Assembly: GCA_017302455.1 (NCBI GenBank) | Contig: JAFLDO010000010.1 | Location: forward strand, 40,195-104,194 | Length of the DNA stretch: 64,000 nt | Direction: 5' to 3' | DNA from: Accumulibacter sp. | GTDB lineage: Bacteria; Pseudomonadota; Gammaproteobacteria; Burkholderiales; Rhodocyclaceae | In this document: piece by piece, positions 1-7,727 of the stretch | How positions within the stretch are numbered: position 1 is the stretch's first letter | Layout of the letters: every line of letters starts with the position of its first letter | Program-made: the position numbers and the translations under genes | The notes under the pieces: model-generated | Database searches by the model: none | What the model saw: the letters and a program-made list of their open reading frames with translations, nothing else | Told to the model about the DNA's origin: nothing

Positions 1-606
1 AATCTGCTGACCGACATCATCGAGATCAACGTCACCAATCTGGCCGGCGTGCCGTCGATCATCTACGGACTCCTGGCGCTGGCACTCTTTGTCTACCAGT
101 TCGGCCTCGGCCAGAGCATCGCCGCGGCCGGGCTGACGCTGGCCCTGCTGATCCTGCCGGTGGTCATCGTCGCCACCCGGGAGGCGATCAGGACGATCCC
201 GCAGCAAATCCGTGAGGGGGCCTATGCCTGCGGCGCGACCAAATGGCAGGTGGTCGCTCACCATATCGTGCCCTATTCGCTGCCGGGGATCATGACCGGC
301 GTCATCATCGGACTGGCGCGCGCCATCGGCGAAACCGCCCCGATCATCACCATCGGCGCGTTGACCTTCATCGCCTTCCTGCCGCCCTCGCCCTTCGGCA
401 ACCCGGGACATCTGATCTCCTTCGACTGGCTGACCGCGCCGTTTACCGTCATGCCGATCCAGATGTTCAACTGGATCTCGCGTCCCGAGGCGGCCTTTCA
501 GGCCAACGCGGCGGCGGCAGGACTGGTGCTGGTGGTGATGACCCTGTCGATGAATGCGATCGCCATCTGGATCCGCTACCACTTCCGCAAGCGGATCAAG
601 TGGTGA
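1..606 (+). CDS. pstA: Phosphate ABC transporter permease PstA (5' end missing)
   Basis: This is the C-terminal 201 residues of the inner-membrane permease of the high-affinity phosphate transporter; the frame is open to the left edge, so the N-terminus lies outside the window. Several hydrophobic membrane segments are visible. The EAA-type cytoplasmic loop that docks on the ATPase is seen around [13 protein letters not shown], followed by the family-typical ARAIGETAP segment. pstB starts 43 bp downstream on the same strand, so the two are co-transcribed. Family assignment is secure; the closely similar PstC is less likely because PstA directly precedes PstB in most operons. Confidence 0.93.
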   Translation, partial: NLLTDIIEINVTNLAGVPSIIYGLLALALFVYQFGLGQSIAAAGLTLALLILPVVIVATREAIRTIPQQIREGAYACGATKWQVVAHHIVPYSLPGIMTGVIIGLARAIGETAPIITIGALTFIAFLPPSPFGNPGHLISFDWLTAPFTVMPIQMFNWISRPEAAFQANAAAAGLVLVVMTLSMNAIAIWIRYHFRKRIKW

Positions 607-649
607 GCCGCCGCCATGGTGTGAAGAGAAACCAACAAGGAAAGCCATC

Positions 650-1447
650 GTGAGCACCGTAACTACCCTGACTCCGAAACCGCAGGCCGAACTGAAGGCA
701 CAGGTCAATGCGCTGAATTTCTACTACGGTGACTTTCAGGCGCTGAAGAACATCGATTTCCCGGTTGAGAGAAATCAGGTCACGGCCTTGATCGGCCCCT
801 CGGGCTGCGGCAAGTCGACCTTCCTGCGCTGTTTCAACCGCATGCACGACCTCTACCCGAACATGCGTTACGAGGGCGAGATCCTGCTCTATCCCGACGC
901 CGTCAATATCGTCTCGCCGCAGGTCGACCCGATCGAGGTGCGCATGCGCATCGCGATGGTCTTCCAGAAGCCCAATCCGTTTCCCAAGTCCATCTACGAA
1001 AACGTCGCCTACGGCCTGCGCGTGCGCGGCGAACGCAAGAAAGATGTAATCGACGAGAAGGTGGAAGAAGCGTTGCGCGACGCCGCCTTGTGGGACGAAG
1101 CCAAGGACCGGCTCAACGACCTCGCCTTCAACCTCTCCGGTGGCCAGCAGCAGCGCCTGTGCATCGCCCGGGCGCTCGCCACCGACCCCGAGATCCTGCT
1201 CTTCGACGAGCCCACGTCGGCTCTCGATCCGATTGCCACGGCACGCATCGAGGAACTGGTCAGCGAACTCAAGGAGCGGGTGACAATCCTGATCGTCACC
1301 CACAACATGCAGCAGGCCGCACGCGTCTCGGCCTATACCGCCTTCATGTACATCGGCCAGTTGATCGAGTTCGACGACACCAAGAAGATCTTCACCAACC
1401 CTTCGTCGAAGCTGACCGAGGAATACATCACCGGGCGCTTCGGTTGA
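650..1447 (+). CDS. pstB: Phosphate ABC transporter ATP-binding protein PstB
   Basis: This 265-residue ATPase drives phosphate import through PstCA. Walker A is GPSGCGKST, the ABC signature LSGGQQQR and Walker [12 protein letters not shown], all in canonical spacing, and the length is normal for PstB. The start chosen is GTG at 650, behind the purine-rich AAGGAAAG, because the longer open frame (from 554) runs back into pstA. The usual next gene, phoU, is not here but lies about 5.4 kb away on the opposite strand with phoB and phoR. The gene ends directly against a convergent protease gene. Confidence 0.96.
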   Translation: MSTVTTLTPKPQAELKAQVNALNFYYGDFQALKNIDFPVERNQVTALIGPSGCGKSTFLRCFNRMHDLYPNMRYEGEILLYPDAVNIVSPQVDPIEVRMRIAMVFQKPNPFPKSIYENVAYGLRVRGERKKDVIDEKVEEALRDAALWDEAKDRLNDLAFNLSGGQQQRLCIARALATDPEILLFDEPTSALDPIATARIEELVSELKERVTILIVTHNMQQAARVSAYTAFMYIGQLIEFDDTKKIFTNPSSKLTEEYITGRFG

Positions 1448-2179
1448 TCAGGCTTCGGTGAGAGTCATCAGGATATCGGCGTACCAGGCGCTGTTCAGAC
1501 CGAGCGCCTCGTCCAGTTCGAGATCGCGAGTGCCAACGTCCAACCGGGCCGAGTGGACTCCCAGCAGCATCCAGGGGAGGTCGCCGTGCGCCACCGTCGC
1601 GCGCGGAAGACGCATGACGACGGGCGCGCCGCTCGTCCCCCGGTGCGTGCGTGCGTCGGTCAGGAAATAGCCCTCGCCCTTGAAACGCAGGCCGAATGAG
1701 GAGGCGATCACGGCTTGGCGGACCACCGGCATGTGGTGCAGGGTATCGTGGAAGCCGAGCGGAAAACCGACCACCAGGAGCGACGACCCCACCTCCACCG
1801 AGTCACATGGGCCGGCCAGGTGCGCCGGCGTAAAGGCGCGATAGACGGTGGTCGGCGGTAGCGCGCCGCGGTCGATCTCGATCACCGCCACGTCAATGTC
1901 GCCAGCGGCATCCAGACCCTGGCGCCAGAGGCGGCTGCCATGGCGATACAAGGGGATCGAGAAGCCGGTGGAGCCGGCCATGTTGGCAGGATCGATGTGC
2001 AACTCGATCTCGATGCGATCGGGAGCATGCCGGCTTGGCTTGTCGCGCATGACGTGCCGGCTGGTCACCACGAACAGCCTGTCCCCGCGCGCAAAGAAGA
2101 ACCCGCTGGCGTTGGTCAGCGCGCGCTGGTGGTCGAACGTGCAGATGCGCGCGGCGGTGAGCAGAATGGTGTCGATCAT
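1448..2179 (-). CDS. Trypsin-like serine protease without signal peptide
   Basis: This 243-residue protein has the S1-type catalytic triad in order: His42 in TSRHV, Asp96 in DIDVAVI and Ser183 in GTSGAPV. There is no signal peptide or membrane segment, so it probably acts in the cytoplasm. It also lacks the PDZ domain of DegP-type proteases. It converges on pstB with no gap between the stop codons and faces a DUF937 gene across about 240 bp. The substrate is unknown. An ecotin-type inhibitor is encoded 0.8 kb away, but that protein is exported, so the two are unlikely to meet. Confidence 0.75.
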   Translation of the reverse strand: MIDTILLTAARICTFDHQRALTNASGFFFARGDRLFVVTSRHVMRDKPSRHAPDRIEIELHIDPANMAGSTGFSIPLYRHGSRLWRQGLDAAGDIDVAVIEIDRGALPPTTVYRAFTPAHLAGPCDSVEVGSSLLVVGFPLGFHDTLHHMPVVRQAVIASSFGLRFKGEGYFLTDARTHRGTSGAPVVMRLPRATVAHGDLPWMLLGVHSARLDVGTRDLELDEALGLNSAWYADILMTLTEA

Positions 2180-2420
2180 GGATTCGCCTTCGCGAGCGCG
2201 GGTCAGTCAGTGGTGGCAGCCGACCATTTTAGGGCATCGATGAGCGCGTCGGCGCGTCGGCTCGCTGCTGGCCGGCCACCGCGCCGCGCTGAAGTTGCTT
2301 GCTGACTGGCGTCCATTGGCCGAGAATGCAGCGTGCGCCCACCTTGGTCGATCCGACACCTGAGCGCCCGGCACCGGCAAGCACTGAACAATTTTTCTCG
2401 ATTGAAAGGAGACATGCACC

Positions 2421-2888
2421 ATGGGTTTGCTCGATTCGGTACTGGGCTCGGTCCTCGGCGGACAGCAGGCAGCGGACGCCACTCAGGGTGGCGGTCTGGC
2501 CGGCATGCTGGGCACCCTGCTCAGCAACCCGCAACTGCTGCAAGTGATCACGGGCCTGCTGGCCAACGATGGCGCCCAGGGCGGCCTGGGCGGCTTGATG
2601 GGCAAGTTCCAGCAGGCCGGCCTCGGCGACGTACTCGGTTCGTGGGTCGGATCGGGTCCGAACCAGCCCATTTCCGGCAACCAGCTGACCGCCGTGCTGG
2701 GCTCCGACGTGATGGCGGATCTGGCCGCCAGCCTGGGCACCGACACCGGGGCAGCGGCCGGCCAATTGTCCCAGGTTCTGCCGGGCCTGATCGATCAACT
2801 GACGCCTTCCGGTGCGGCGCCGCAAGAAGGGCTGGGAAGCGGCGGCGAGCTGATGGGCATGCTCGGCGGCCTGCTGGCGAGACGCTGA
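2421..2888 (+). CDS. DUF937 (YidB-like) family protein
   Basis: A 155-residue protein rich in Gly, Leu, Gln and Ala, opening MGLLDSVLGSVLGG. The repeated LLG/LLS turns and the GNQLTAVLG segment are typical of the DUF937/YidB family, whose function is not established. No signal peptide or true membrane helix is visible. The start is supported by AAAGGAGA about 10 nt upstream of the ATG. It stands alone between a protease gene and a convergent ecotin gene; a short tandem repeat follows its stop codon. Confidence 0.7.
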   Translation: MGLLDSVLGSVLGGQQAADATQGGGLAGMLGTLLSNPQLLQVITGLLANDGAQGGLGGLMGKFQQAGLGDVLGSWVGSGPNQPISGNQLTAVLGSDVMADLAASLGTDTGAAAGQLSQVLPGLIDQLTPSGAAPQEGLGSGGELMGMLGGLLARR

Positions 2889-2970
2889 TCCGTTGAGGGC
2901 AGCGGCACACCCGGACAGCAGTCCGGACTGGCCACCAAGCGCTCCAACCGCTGCGCGCGAATCGCCGCTC

Positions 2971-3020
2971 AGCCCAGTTCAGCCCAGTTCAGCCCAGTTC
3001 AGCCCAACTCAGCCCTTTTC
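2971..3020. repeat. 10-bp tandem repeat, unit AGCCCAGTTC
   Basis: Three perfect copies of AGCCCAGTTC are followed by two degenerate copies (AGCCCAACTC, AGCCCTTTTC). The array lies between convergent genes and its last units enter the 3' end of the ecotin gene, so copy-number change could alter that protein's C-terminus. Confidence 0.9.
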
Positions 3021-3485
3021 CATGCCTCTGGCCTCCGAAGCAGCGCTCCAGATCCGATAGCGGACTTCAACGCCTGCAGGTGCATACACCACCACCGGCA
3101 AGCGGCTGTTGTAGCGAATCAGGTAGCGTTCGCCGCCAAGCGCGACGAAGCGGCTCACCTTGGGCGCGTCCGGATCGATGGCCATCAAGGTCCCCGCCAT
3201 CGGGCCCAGGGCGCTGACCACGTAGCGCGGAAACCCCCAGCCCTTGATCGTTTCCTCCTCGATCCGACCAGCGAAAAAGTATCTGTTCCGTTCATCGACG
3301 TCGACGGTCTTGCCAACGATCAACTCGACCTTGAAATCGGACTCCTCGCCCTGTTTCGGAAGCTGCAGGACGTAACGGACCATCCCCCCTTCGGCCGCAG
3401 GAAACGCCCGCATGTCATCCGCGGCCGGCACCGCAGACACGGCCAGGAGAAACCACAGGGCACCCAGGAAACCAAACAGTCTCAT
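3009..3485 (-). CDS. eco: Ecotin family serine protease inhibitor
   Basis: This 158-residue protein starts with a signal peptide (MRLFGFLGALWFLLAVSAVPA) and is expected in the periplasm. Ecotin landmarks are clear: FPAAEGGM near the mature N-terminus, then VELIVGKT, the WGFPRYVV segment, the reactive-site region GTLMAID, and the C-terminal RYNSRLPVVVY and VRYRIW strands. By alignment with memory of E. coli ecotin, P1 is Leu (or the next Met). Both cysteines that form the E. coli disulfide are absent here. The start has GGAGG upstream. Known ecotins form dimers that block trypsin-like proteases. Its target here is unknown. Confidence 0.9.
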   Translation of the reverse strand: MRLFGFLGALWFLLAVSAVPAADDMRAFPAAEGGMVRYVLQLPKQGEESDFKVELIVGKTVDVDERNRYFFAGRIEEETIKGWGFPRYVVSALGPMAGTLMAIDPDAPKVSRFVALGGERYLIRYNSRLPVVVYAPAGVEVRYRIWSAASEARGMEKG

Positions 3486-3759
3486 AACGCCTCCACAAAG
3501 CCGTCCAAAGGAGAAAGGACCTGGTCGCCCGCGCATGCCGCTCGCGCCCACGTACCACTGCGGCAGCCGGCGGAAAAGCTTCGGTGGCCATCGCGGCGCG
3601 ACAGCGTGGTCGACGAGCGAACGGGGGGGTTGGCGACTACTCGGCGACTGTAAATGCCCCCGCTTTGCGCAGTGAATCGCCGGTCGCAACGGCACGCCTT
3701 CTCCTGTTGCCGCCGATCGTCCACCGTCCCGCCGGCCGGTCCTGGCGATATCCTGGCTA

Positions 3760-4458
3760 TCAACCTTCGCTCCTGAAGTCCTGCGGGTCCTTCTCCTTTG
3801 CGCGACGCCGCAGGTCGTCGAGCAGCATGTAGCAACTGGTCAGCAGCACCCACAGCGGGAATACCAGGATGAGTCGGTCGATGTACCGGCTAGTGAGCAG
3901 CAGCAATAAAGCCAGGGCATAGCCGACGAGCGCAATCCAGCGGGCAATGAAGCCGGTTCGCAGCGCCAGTGTGGACGTCGCGATCATGAACACGCCCGCC
4001 ATTCGGACGGCATAGACGTTCATCACCTCGTAGCTGATCGCGCGCGCTACGCTGAAAGTCGCGGAGCCAAGCACACGCGTCGGCTCCGCCGTGTAAGTCA
4101 CGACCAGTCCACCAACGACGGCCGCCGAGAAAAACAACATGGCCAGGAACAGCAGTCCGCTGCCCAGAAAGACGGTGGCAAACAGCCGATCCTCGCGAGC
4201 GCCGAGACGGTCACGCAGCACCCCGATGAACCAGAGGAAAGAGATCCCGGCAAAGGGTATCAGATGCAGCGCCGTCGCCACGGACTGCGAACTCGTCTGT
4301 AACCAGGTACCCGCCTCCAGCGGGTCCTGGGGAAGCGACTCGCGCAGCAACCACACGCTGGCCATCAGCAGCAATGAGAAGAGAATGCCGGCAATGGCCG
4401 CGGCGCGCGGCGCGCGCAGGAATTGCGCGGCAGTCGTCGCCGAGTCAGGCGGCATCAT
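3760..4458 (-). CDS. Putative polytopic inner-membrane protein
   Basis: I do not recognise the family. The 232-residue protein has about six hydrophobic segments, beginning with AAIAGILFSLLLMASVWLL after a short N-terminus and ending in a basic, charged tail (DDLRRRAKEKD). No catalytic motif is apparent. Two consecutive ATG codons open the frame and no strong ribosome-binding site precedes either one. It lies alone between the ecotin and phoR genes, on the same strand as both. A function cannot be inferred from this context. Confidence 0.7.
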   Translation of the reverse strand: MMPPDSATTAAQFLRAPRAAAIAGILFSLLLMASVWLLRESLPQDPLEAGTWLQTSSQSVATALHLIPFAGISFLWFIGVLRDRLGAREDRLFATVFLGSGLLFLAMLFFSAAVVGGLVVTYTAEPTRVLGSATFSVARAISYEVMNVYAVRMAGVFMIATSTLALRTGFIARWIALVGYALALLLLLTSRYIDRLILVFPLWVLLTSCYMLLDDLRRRAKEKDPQDFRSEG

Positions 4459-4823
4459 CTTCGCAAGGACGGACCTGAGCGGCCAGTGCGGGCTCCGCGC
4501 CGCGACAGACCCAGATCAGGAAAAGGCCCTTTGCCCGGGACACGATGGCCTCCTCTTGAGGGTTCAGCAGGGTAGGAAATCCGACGACACCAGGGAGAGT
4601 ATATGAGTCCCCAGGAAGCAGGGTCAATCACGAAATGGGTCCCTGAGGCCCCTGCAATGGCATCCGACGCCCGTCCCGCCGAGCGCCTCGGGTCTTCCGA
4701 CGACGGGCAATGGACTCGGCTTGTTCCACCCCGCTCGGGAAGACCGGTCGCGCCACAGTCGCGATCGCCGCCACGGTCGGCCGATCACGACAAGCATCCA
4801 AGGCTCTCCCGGCAACTCCCGAT
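4459..4823. other. 365-bp gap with no recognisable gene
   Basis: Between phoR and the membrane-protein gene. Short open frames exist on both strands, but they have no ribosome-binding site, domain or plausible composition. I see no repeat, strong hairpin or RNA gene here. Confidence 0.6.
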
Positions 4824-6134
4824 TCAGACCTCGGACTTCAACCGCCAGGCCGGAAACTCGGCACAGAAGGTGCTGCCCTCGCCGACTTGCGACTCGATGG
4901 CGAGCGTCGCCTGGTGGCGCAACAGGATGTGCTTGACGATGGCGAGTCCGAGGCCGGTACCGCCGGTGTCACGCGAACGGCCGCGGTCCACACGGTAGAA
5001 GCGCTCGGTCAGGCGCGGCAGGTGCTGGGCGGCGATACCGACACCGGAGTCGCGCACGGAAAACATCCCGTTACCGTCGCGAAGCGTCCACTCGATCGCA
5101 ATAGCGCCGCCAGCCGGCGTATAGCGGATGGCGTTCGACACCAGGTTGCCGAAGGCGCTGTGCAACTCCTTGCGGTCACCGCGCAAGGCGGGGCCGCGAC
5201 AGCTGACTGCCAGACGATGCCGACCTTCGCTGAGGCTTTGCCCTTCGGACAGCAGCTGCGCGAGCAGATCGGCCATATCGACGTCCTCTTCGCTCGCCGG
5301 GGCGTCCTCCGCCTCCAGCCTCGACAGCGTCAACAGATCGTCGACCAGACTCAGCATGCGCGCGGTCTGGTCGCTCATCAGACGCGCAAAGTGCAGGCGC
5401 TGATCGGCGCTCATCGTGCCCTCGTCGGCAAAATGCTCCAGGAAGCCGCTGACCACGGTCAATGGAGTACGCAATTCGTGCGAGACGTTGGCGACGAATT
5501 CGCTGCGCATCGACTCGACACGCCGGGCATCGGTTACGTCGAGGCTGACGAGAAGCTTGTGCTGCTCGCCGAGAGGGACCACCCGGAGCGCGTACACGCG
5601 CGTCCGCAAGGCTGCGGACTGCAGCAGAAAGGAGGCGGTCGGGTCCGGACTGCCAAGGTAGTCGGCGAAACCTGGCGTGCGAACCAGTTGCTCGATGATC
5701 GCGCCTGTATCGCGCGGCAGGCGAATTCCCAGGTGCGCCTCGGCGGCACGGTTGTGCCACTGGATCCGGTGGCTGGCGTCAAGGATCACCAGACCATCAG
5801 GGACGGCGTCCATGGCGTCGCGAAAGGAGCGCAGGCGCGCCTCGACCGCCTCGAGGGTGCGCGCGTCGTGACGCAACTTGCGCGAGAGTCTGAGGAAAAC
5901 GTCGCCCCAGGCGCCACCGGTGTCCGGGAAGCCGGCGCTGCCCGGGCTATCGAGCCACGCCAGGAGGACCGCCAGCCGCCTGGTCTGCACCACGACGACA
6001 AGCATGAAAGCCAGCGCGGCTGCCGCCCACCCCGCGGCCGGGCCGTGCAGCGCCCAGACCAACCCGGCCAGACAAACGATCGGCAGCAAACCGGTCAGCA
6101 GGGTCTTCGCGAACCACGGCCCGGCGGGGCTCAT
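4824..6134 (-). CDS. phoR: Phosphate regulon sensor histidine kinase PhoR
   Basis: This 436-residue kinase senses phosphate status through the Pst-PhoU complex and phosphorylates PhoB. Two N-terminal hydrophobic segments (about residues 11-30 and 34-50) are followed by a PAS-type domain (about 105-200). The dimerisation domain has His219 in SHELRTPL, and the ATPase domain has the N box around NLVSNAIRYTP and the G box GGTGLGLAIV. The start chosen, ATG at 6134, overlaps the phoB stop as ATGA; the longer open frame only extends into phoB. Length and architecture are normal for PhoR. Confidence 0.95.
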   Translation of the reverse strand: MSPAGPWFAKTLLTGLLPIVCLAGLVWALHGPAAGWAAAALAFMLVVVVQTRRLAVLLAWLDSPGSAGFPDTGGAWGDVFLRLSRKLRHDARTLEAVEARLRSFRDAMDAVPDGLVILDASHRIQWHNRAAEAHLGIRLPRDTGAIIEQLVRTPGFADYLGSPDPTASFLLQSAALRTRVYALRVVPLGEQHKLLVSLDVTDARRVESMRSEFVANVSHELRTPLTVVSGFLEHFADEGTMSADQRLHFARLMSDQTARMLSLVDDLLTLSRLEAEDAPASEEDVDMADLLAQLLSEGQSLSEGRHRLAVSCRGPALRGDRKELHSAFGNLVSNAIRYTPAGGAIAIEWTLRDGNGMFSVRDSGVGIAAQHLPRLTERFYRVDRGRSRDTGGTGLGLAIVKHILLRHQATLAIESQVGEGSTFCAEFPAWRLKSEV

Positions 6135-6856
6135 GGGGCGTTCTGCGTCGACTCGGCTCGCCCGATCAGTTTGTAGCCTACCCCGCGCACCGTTTCGACC
6201 ATCTGCTCGGCTGCCGGGCCGAGAGCGACGCGCAGGCGCCGGATGTGGATATCGACCGTACGGTCTTCGATATAGACGTGATCGCCCCAGACGTTGTCGA
6301 GCAGCTGCTGGCGCGAGTAGACCCGCCCGGGGTTGGCGATCAGGAAGCGCAGCAAGCGGAACTCGGTTGGCGTCAGAGTGATTCGCTGACCATCGACGCG
6401 CGCTTCGTGGCTGACCGTGTCGAGTTCGATCGGGCCGGCGCACAGCGTGCCCTTGACGAATTCGGGCGCACAACGGCGCAGCACCGCGTGTACGCGGGCG
6501 ACGAGTTCCTTTGGGCTGAATGGTTTGACGATGTAGTCGTCAGCGCCACCTTCGAGGCCGGCGACACGATCAGTCTCCTCGCCACGCGCCGTCAACAGGA
6601 TGATCGGCAGGTGGCGCGTCCGCGCATCGCTGCGCAAGCGCCCGGTGAGCGCCAGACCGGACTTGCCGGGAAGCATCCAGTCGATCAGCGCCAGGTCCGG
6701 CAGCGTCTCGCGCAATAGTGCCTCGGCCGCTTCGGCGGTGTCGACGCAGAGCGGCTGATAGCCGCCGCAGACGAGCGTGAAGCGCAGCAGTTCCTGAATG
6801 CCCTTGTCGTCCTCGACGACGAGGACCTGCGGCAGACTGGAAGCCGGTCGGGTCAT
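6131..6856 (-). CDS. phoB: Phosphate regulon response regulator PhoB
   Basis: This 241-residue regulator has an N-terminal receiver domain with the acidic pair (VVEDD), the phosphoacceptor Asp59 in LIDWMLPG, and the conserved Lys in VKPFSPKEL. A C-terminal winged helix of the OmpR/PhoB type follows, with LTPTEFRLL and the recognition region RTVDIHIRRLR. Start and stop overlap phoU and phoR respectively as ATGA, so the three genes form one translationally coupled operon. When phosphorylated, it activates genes with Pho boxes. One candidate site lies just upstream of phoU. Confidence 0.96.
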   Translation of the reverse strand: MTRPASSLPQVLVVEDDKGIQELLRFTLVCGGYQPLCVDTAEAAEALLRETLPDLALIDWMLPGKSGLALTGRLRSDARTRHLPIILLTARGEETDRVAGLEGGADDYIVKPFSPKELVARVHAVLRRCAPEFVKGTLCAGPIELDTVSHEARVDGQRITLTPTEFRLLRFLIANPGRVYSRQQLLDNVWGDHVYIEDRTVDIHIRRLRVALGPAAEQMVETVRGVGYKLIGRAESTQNAP

Positions 6857-7551
6857 GCCTCGTCCGCTTTCTTCCTGACCGCCGCGGTATGCCGGACATC
6901 GATGCCGCTGACCACGTAGATGACGTTCTCGGCGATGTTGGCCGCGTGATCGCCGACCCGTTCGATGGCCTTGGCGATCCAGATGATGTCGAGTGCTTCG
7001 GTAATCGTGCGCGGATCTTCCATCATGTAGGTGATCAGTTGCCGCAGGATGGCGTTGAAGGCGGCGTCGATCGCCTTGTCGGAGCCGATGACCTGGCGGG
7101 CGGTCTCGGCGTCCATGCGCGCCAGCGAATCGAGTGCGCCCTGCAACATGTCGGTGGCGAGCCTGCCGGAATGGTGGACGTCGGACAGGCGCGGTATGCG
7201 CTGACTGCCGGCCAGACGCAGCTTGCGCGACATGTTGGCGATCTTGGAGGCCTTGTCGCCGATGCGCTCGAGGTCGGTGACGACGCGCGAGATCGCCATG
7301 ATCAGACGCAGGTCACGCGCGGTCGGTTGCCGGCGGGCGATCAGCAGCGTGCAGTCCTCGTCGATCCCGACCTCGTAGGCATCGACTTCGCTGTCGGTGT
7401 CGATCACCTGCTGCATTTCCTCGAGATTGCCGGTACTGAACGCGTCGACCGCCGCCAGCACCTGTCGCTCGACCAGGCCGCCCATCTGCAGGATGCGGGT
7501 ACGGATGTTTTCGAGTTCGAGATCGAACTGTTTGCTCAGGTGATCGCTCAT
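6853..7551 (-). CDS. phoU: Phosphate signalling protein PhoU
   Basis: This 232-residue all-helical protein has the two PhoU repeats with acidic metal-binding stretches (VVTDLERIGDKASKIA and IERVGDHAANIAENV). It couples the Pst transporter to PhoR, lowering kinase output when phosphate is plentiful. It is the first gene of the phoU-phoB-phoR operon. This order places PhoU with the two-component system rather than at the end of pst, where many other bacteria carry it. The phoB start overlaps its stop as ATGA. Confidence 0.95.
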   Translation of the reverse strand: MSDHLSKQFDLELENIRTRILQMGGLVERQVLAAVDAFSTGNLEEMQQVIDTDSEVDAYEVGIDEDCTLLIARRQPTARDLRLIMAISRVVTDLERIGDKASKIANMSRKLRLAGSQRIPRLSDVHHSGRLATDMLQGALDSLARMDAETARQVIGSDKAIDAAFNAILRQLITYMMEDPRTITEALDIIWIAKAIERVGDHAANIAENVIYVVSGIDVRHTAAVRKKADEA

Positions 7552-7590
7552 GGGGCAAGGCTCGCGTCGGGAAACAGGAGGGATGCAGGA

Positions 7591-7624
7591 AGCTTAAGGT
7601 GGCTATGTTACGGCAAGATGACGG
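7591..7624 (-). promoter_or_regulatory. Candidate Pho box and -10 for phoU-phoB-phoR
   Basis: On the minus strand, CCGTCAT (6 of 7 matches to the Pho repeat CTGTCAT), 4 nt, then CCGTAAC (4 of 7) occupy 7607-7624. Ten nucleotides further on lies a weak -10 (TAAGCT, 7591-7596), the spacing expected when PhoB replaces a -35 element. The second repeat is poor, so this is a plausible autoregulatory site and not a certain one. Confidence 0.45.
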
Positions 7625-7662
7625 AGTGCCGACGGCCGGCAGCGGCGGCGGCACAGGACAGC

Positions 7663-7668
7663 TATAAT
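7663..7668 (+). promoter_or_regulatory. -10 element (TATAAT) for the mrp operon
   Basis: A perfect TATAAT is followed by the C-rich CGCCCCTCC, 60 bp before the mrpA GTG. No convincing -35 is seen. The same -10 plus C-rich discriminator occurs before several other genes in this window. Confidence 0.5.
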
Positions 7669-7727
7669 CGCCCCTCCGGCACCCGCGGCGTCACGACCGG
7701 GACAACTCCTTCCTCGCTGGAGCTTTT

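Noticed and set aside
1448..3485. Protease and ecotin as a protease-inhibitor pair
   Set aside because: The protease has no export signal while ecotin has one, and the genes are separated by an unrelated gene and about 830 bp.
4710..6176. 488-codon open frame antisense to phoR
   Set aside because: Overlaps the whole kinase gene, whose motifs are unmistakable.
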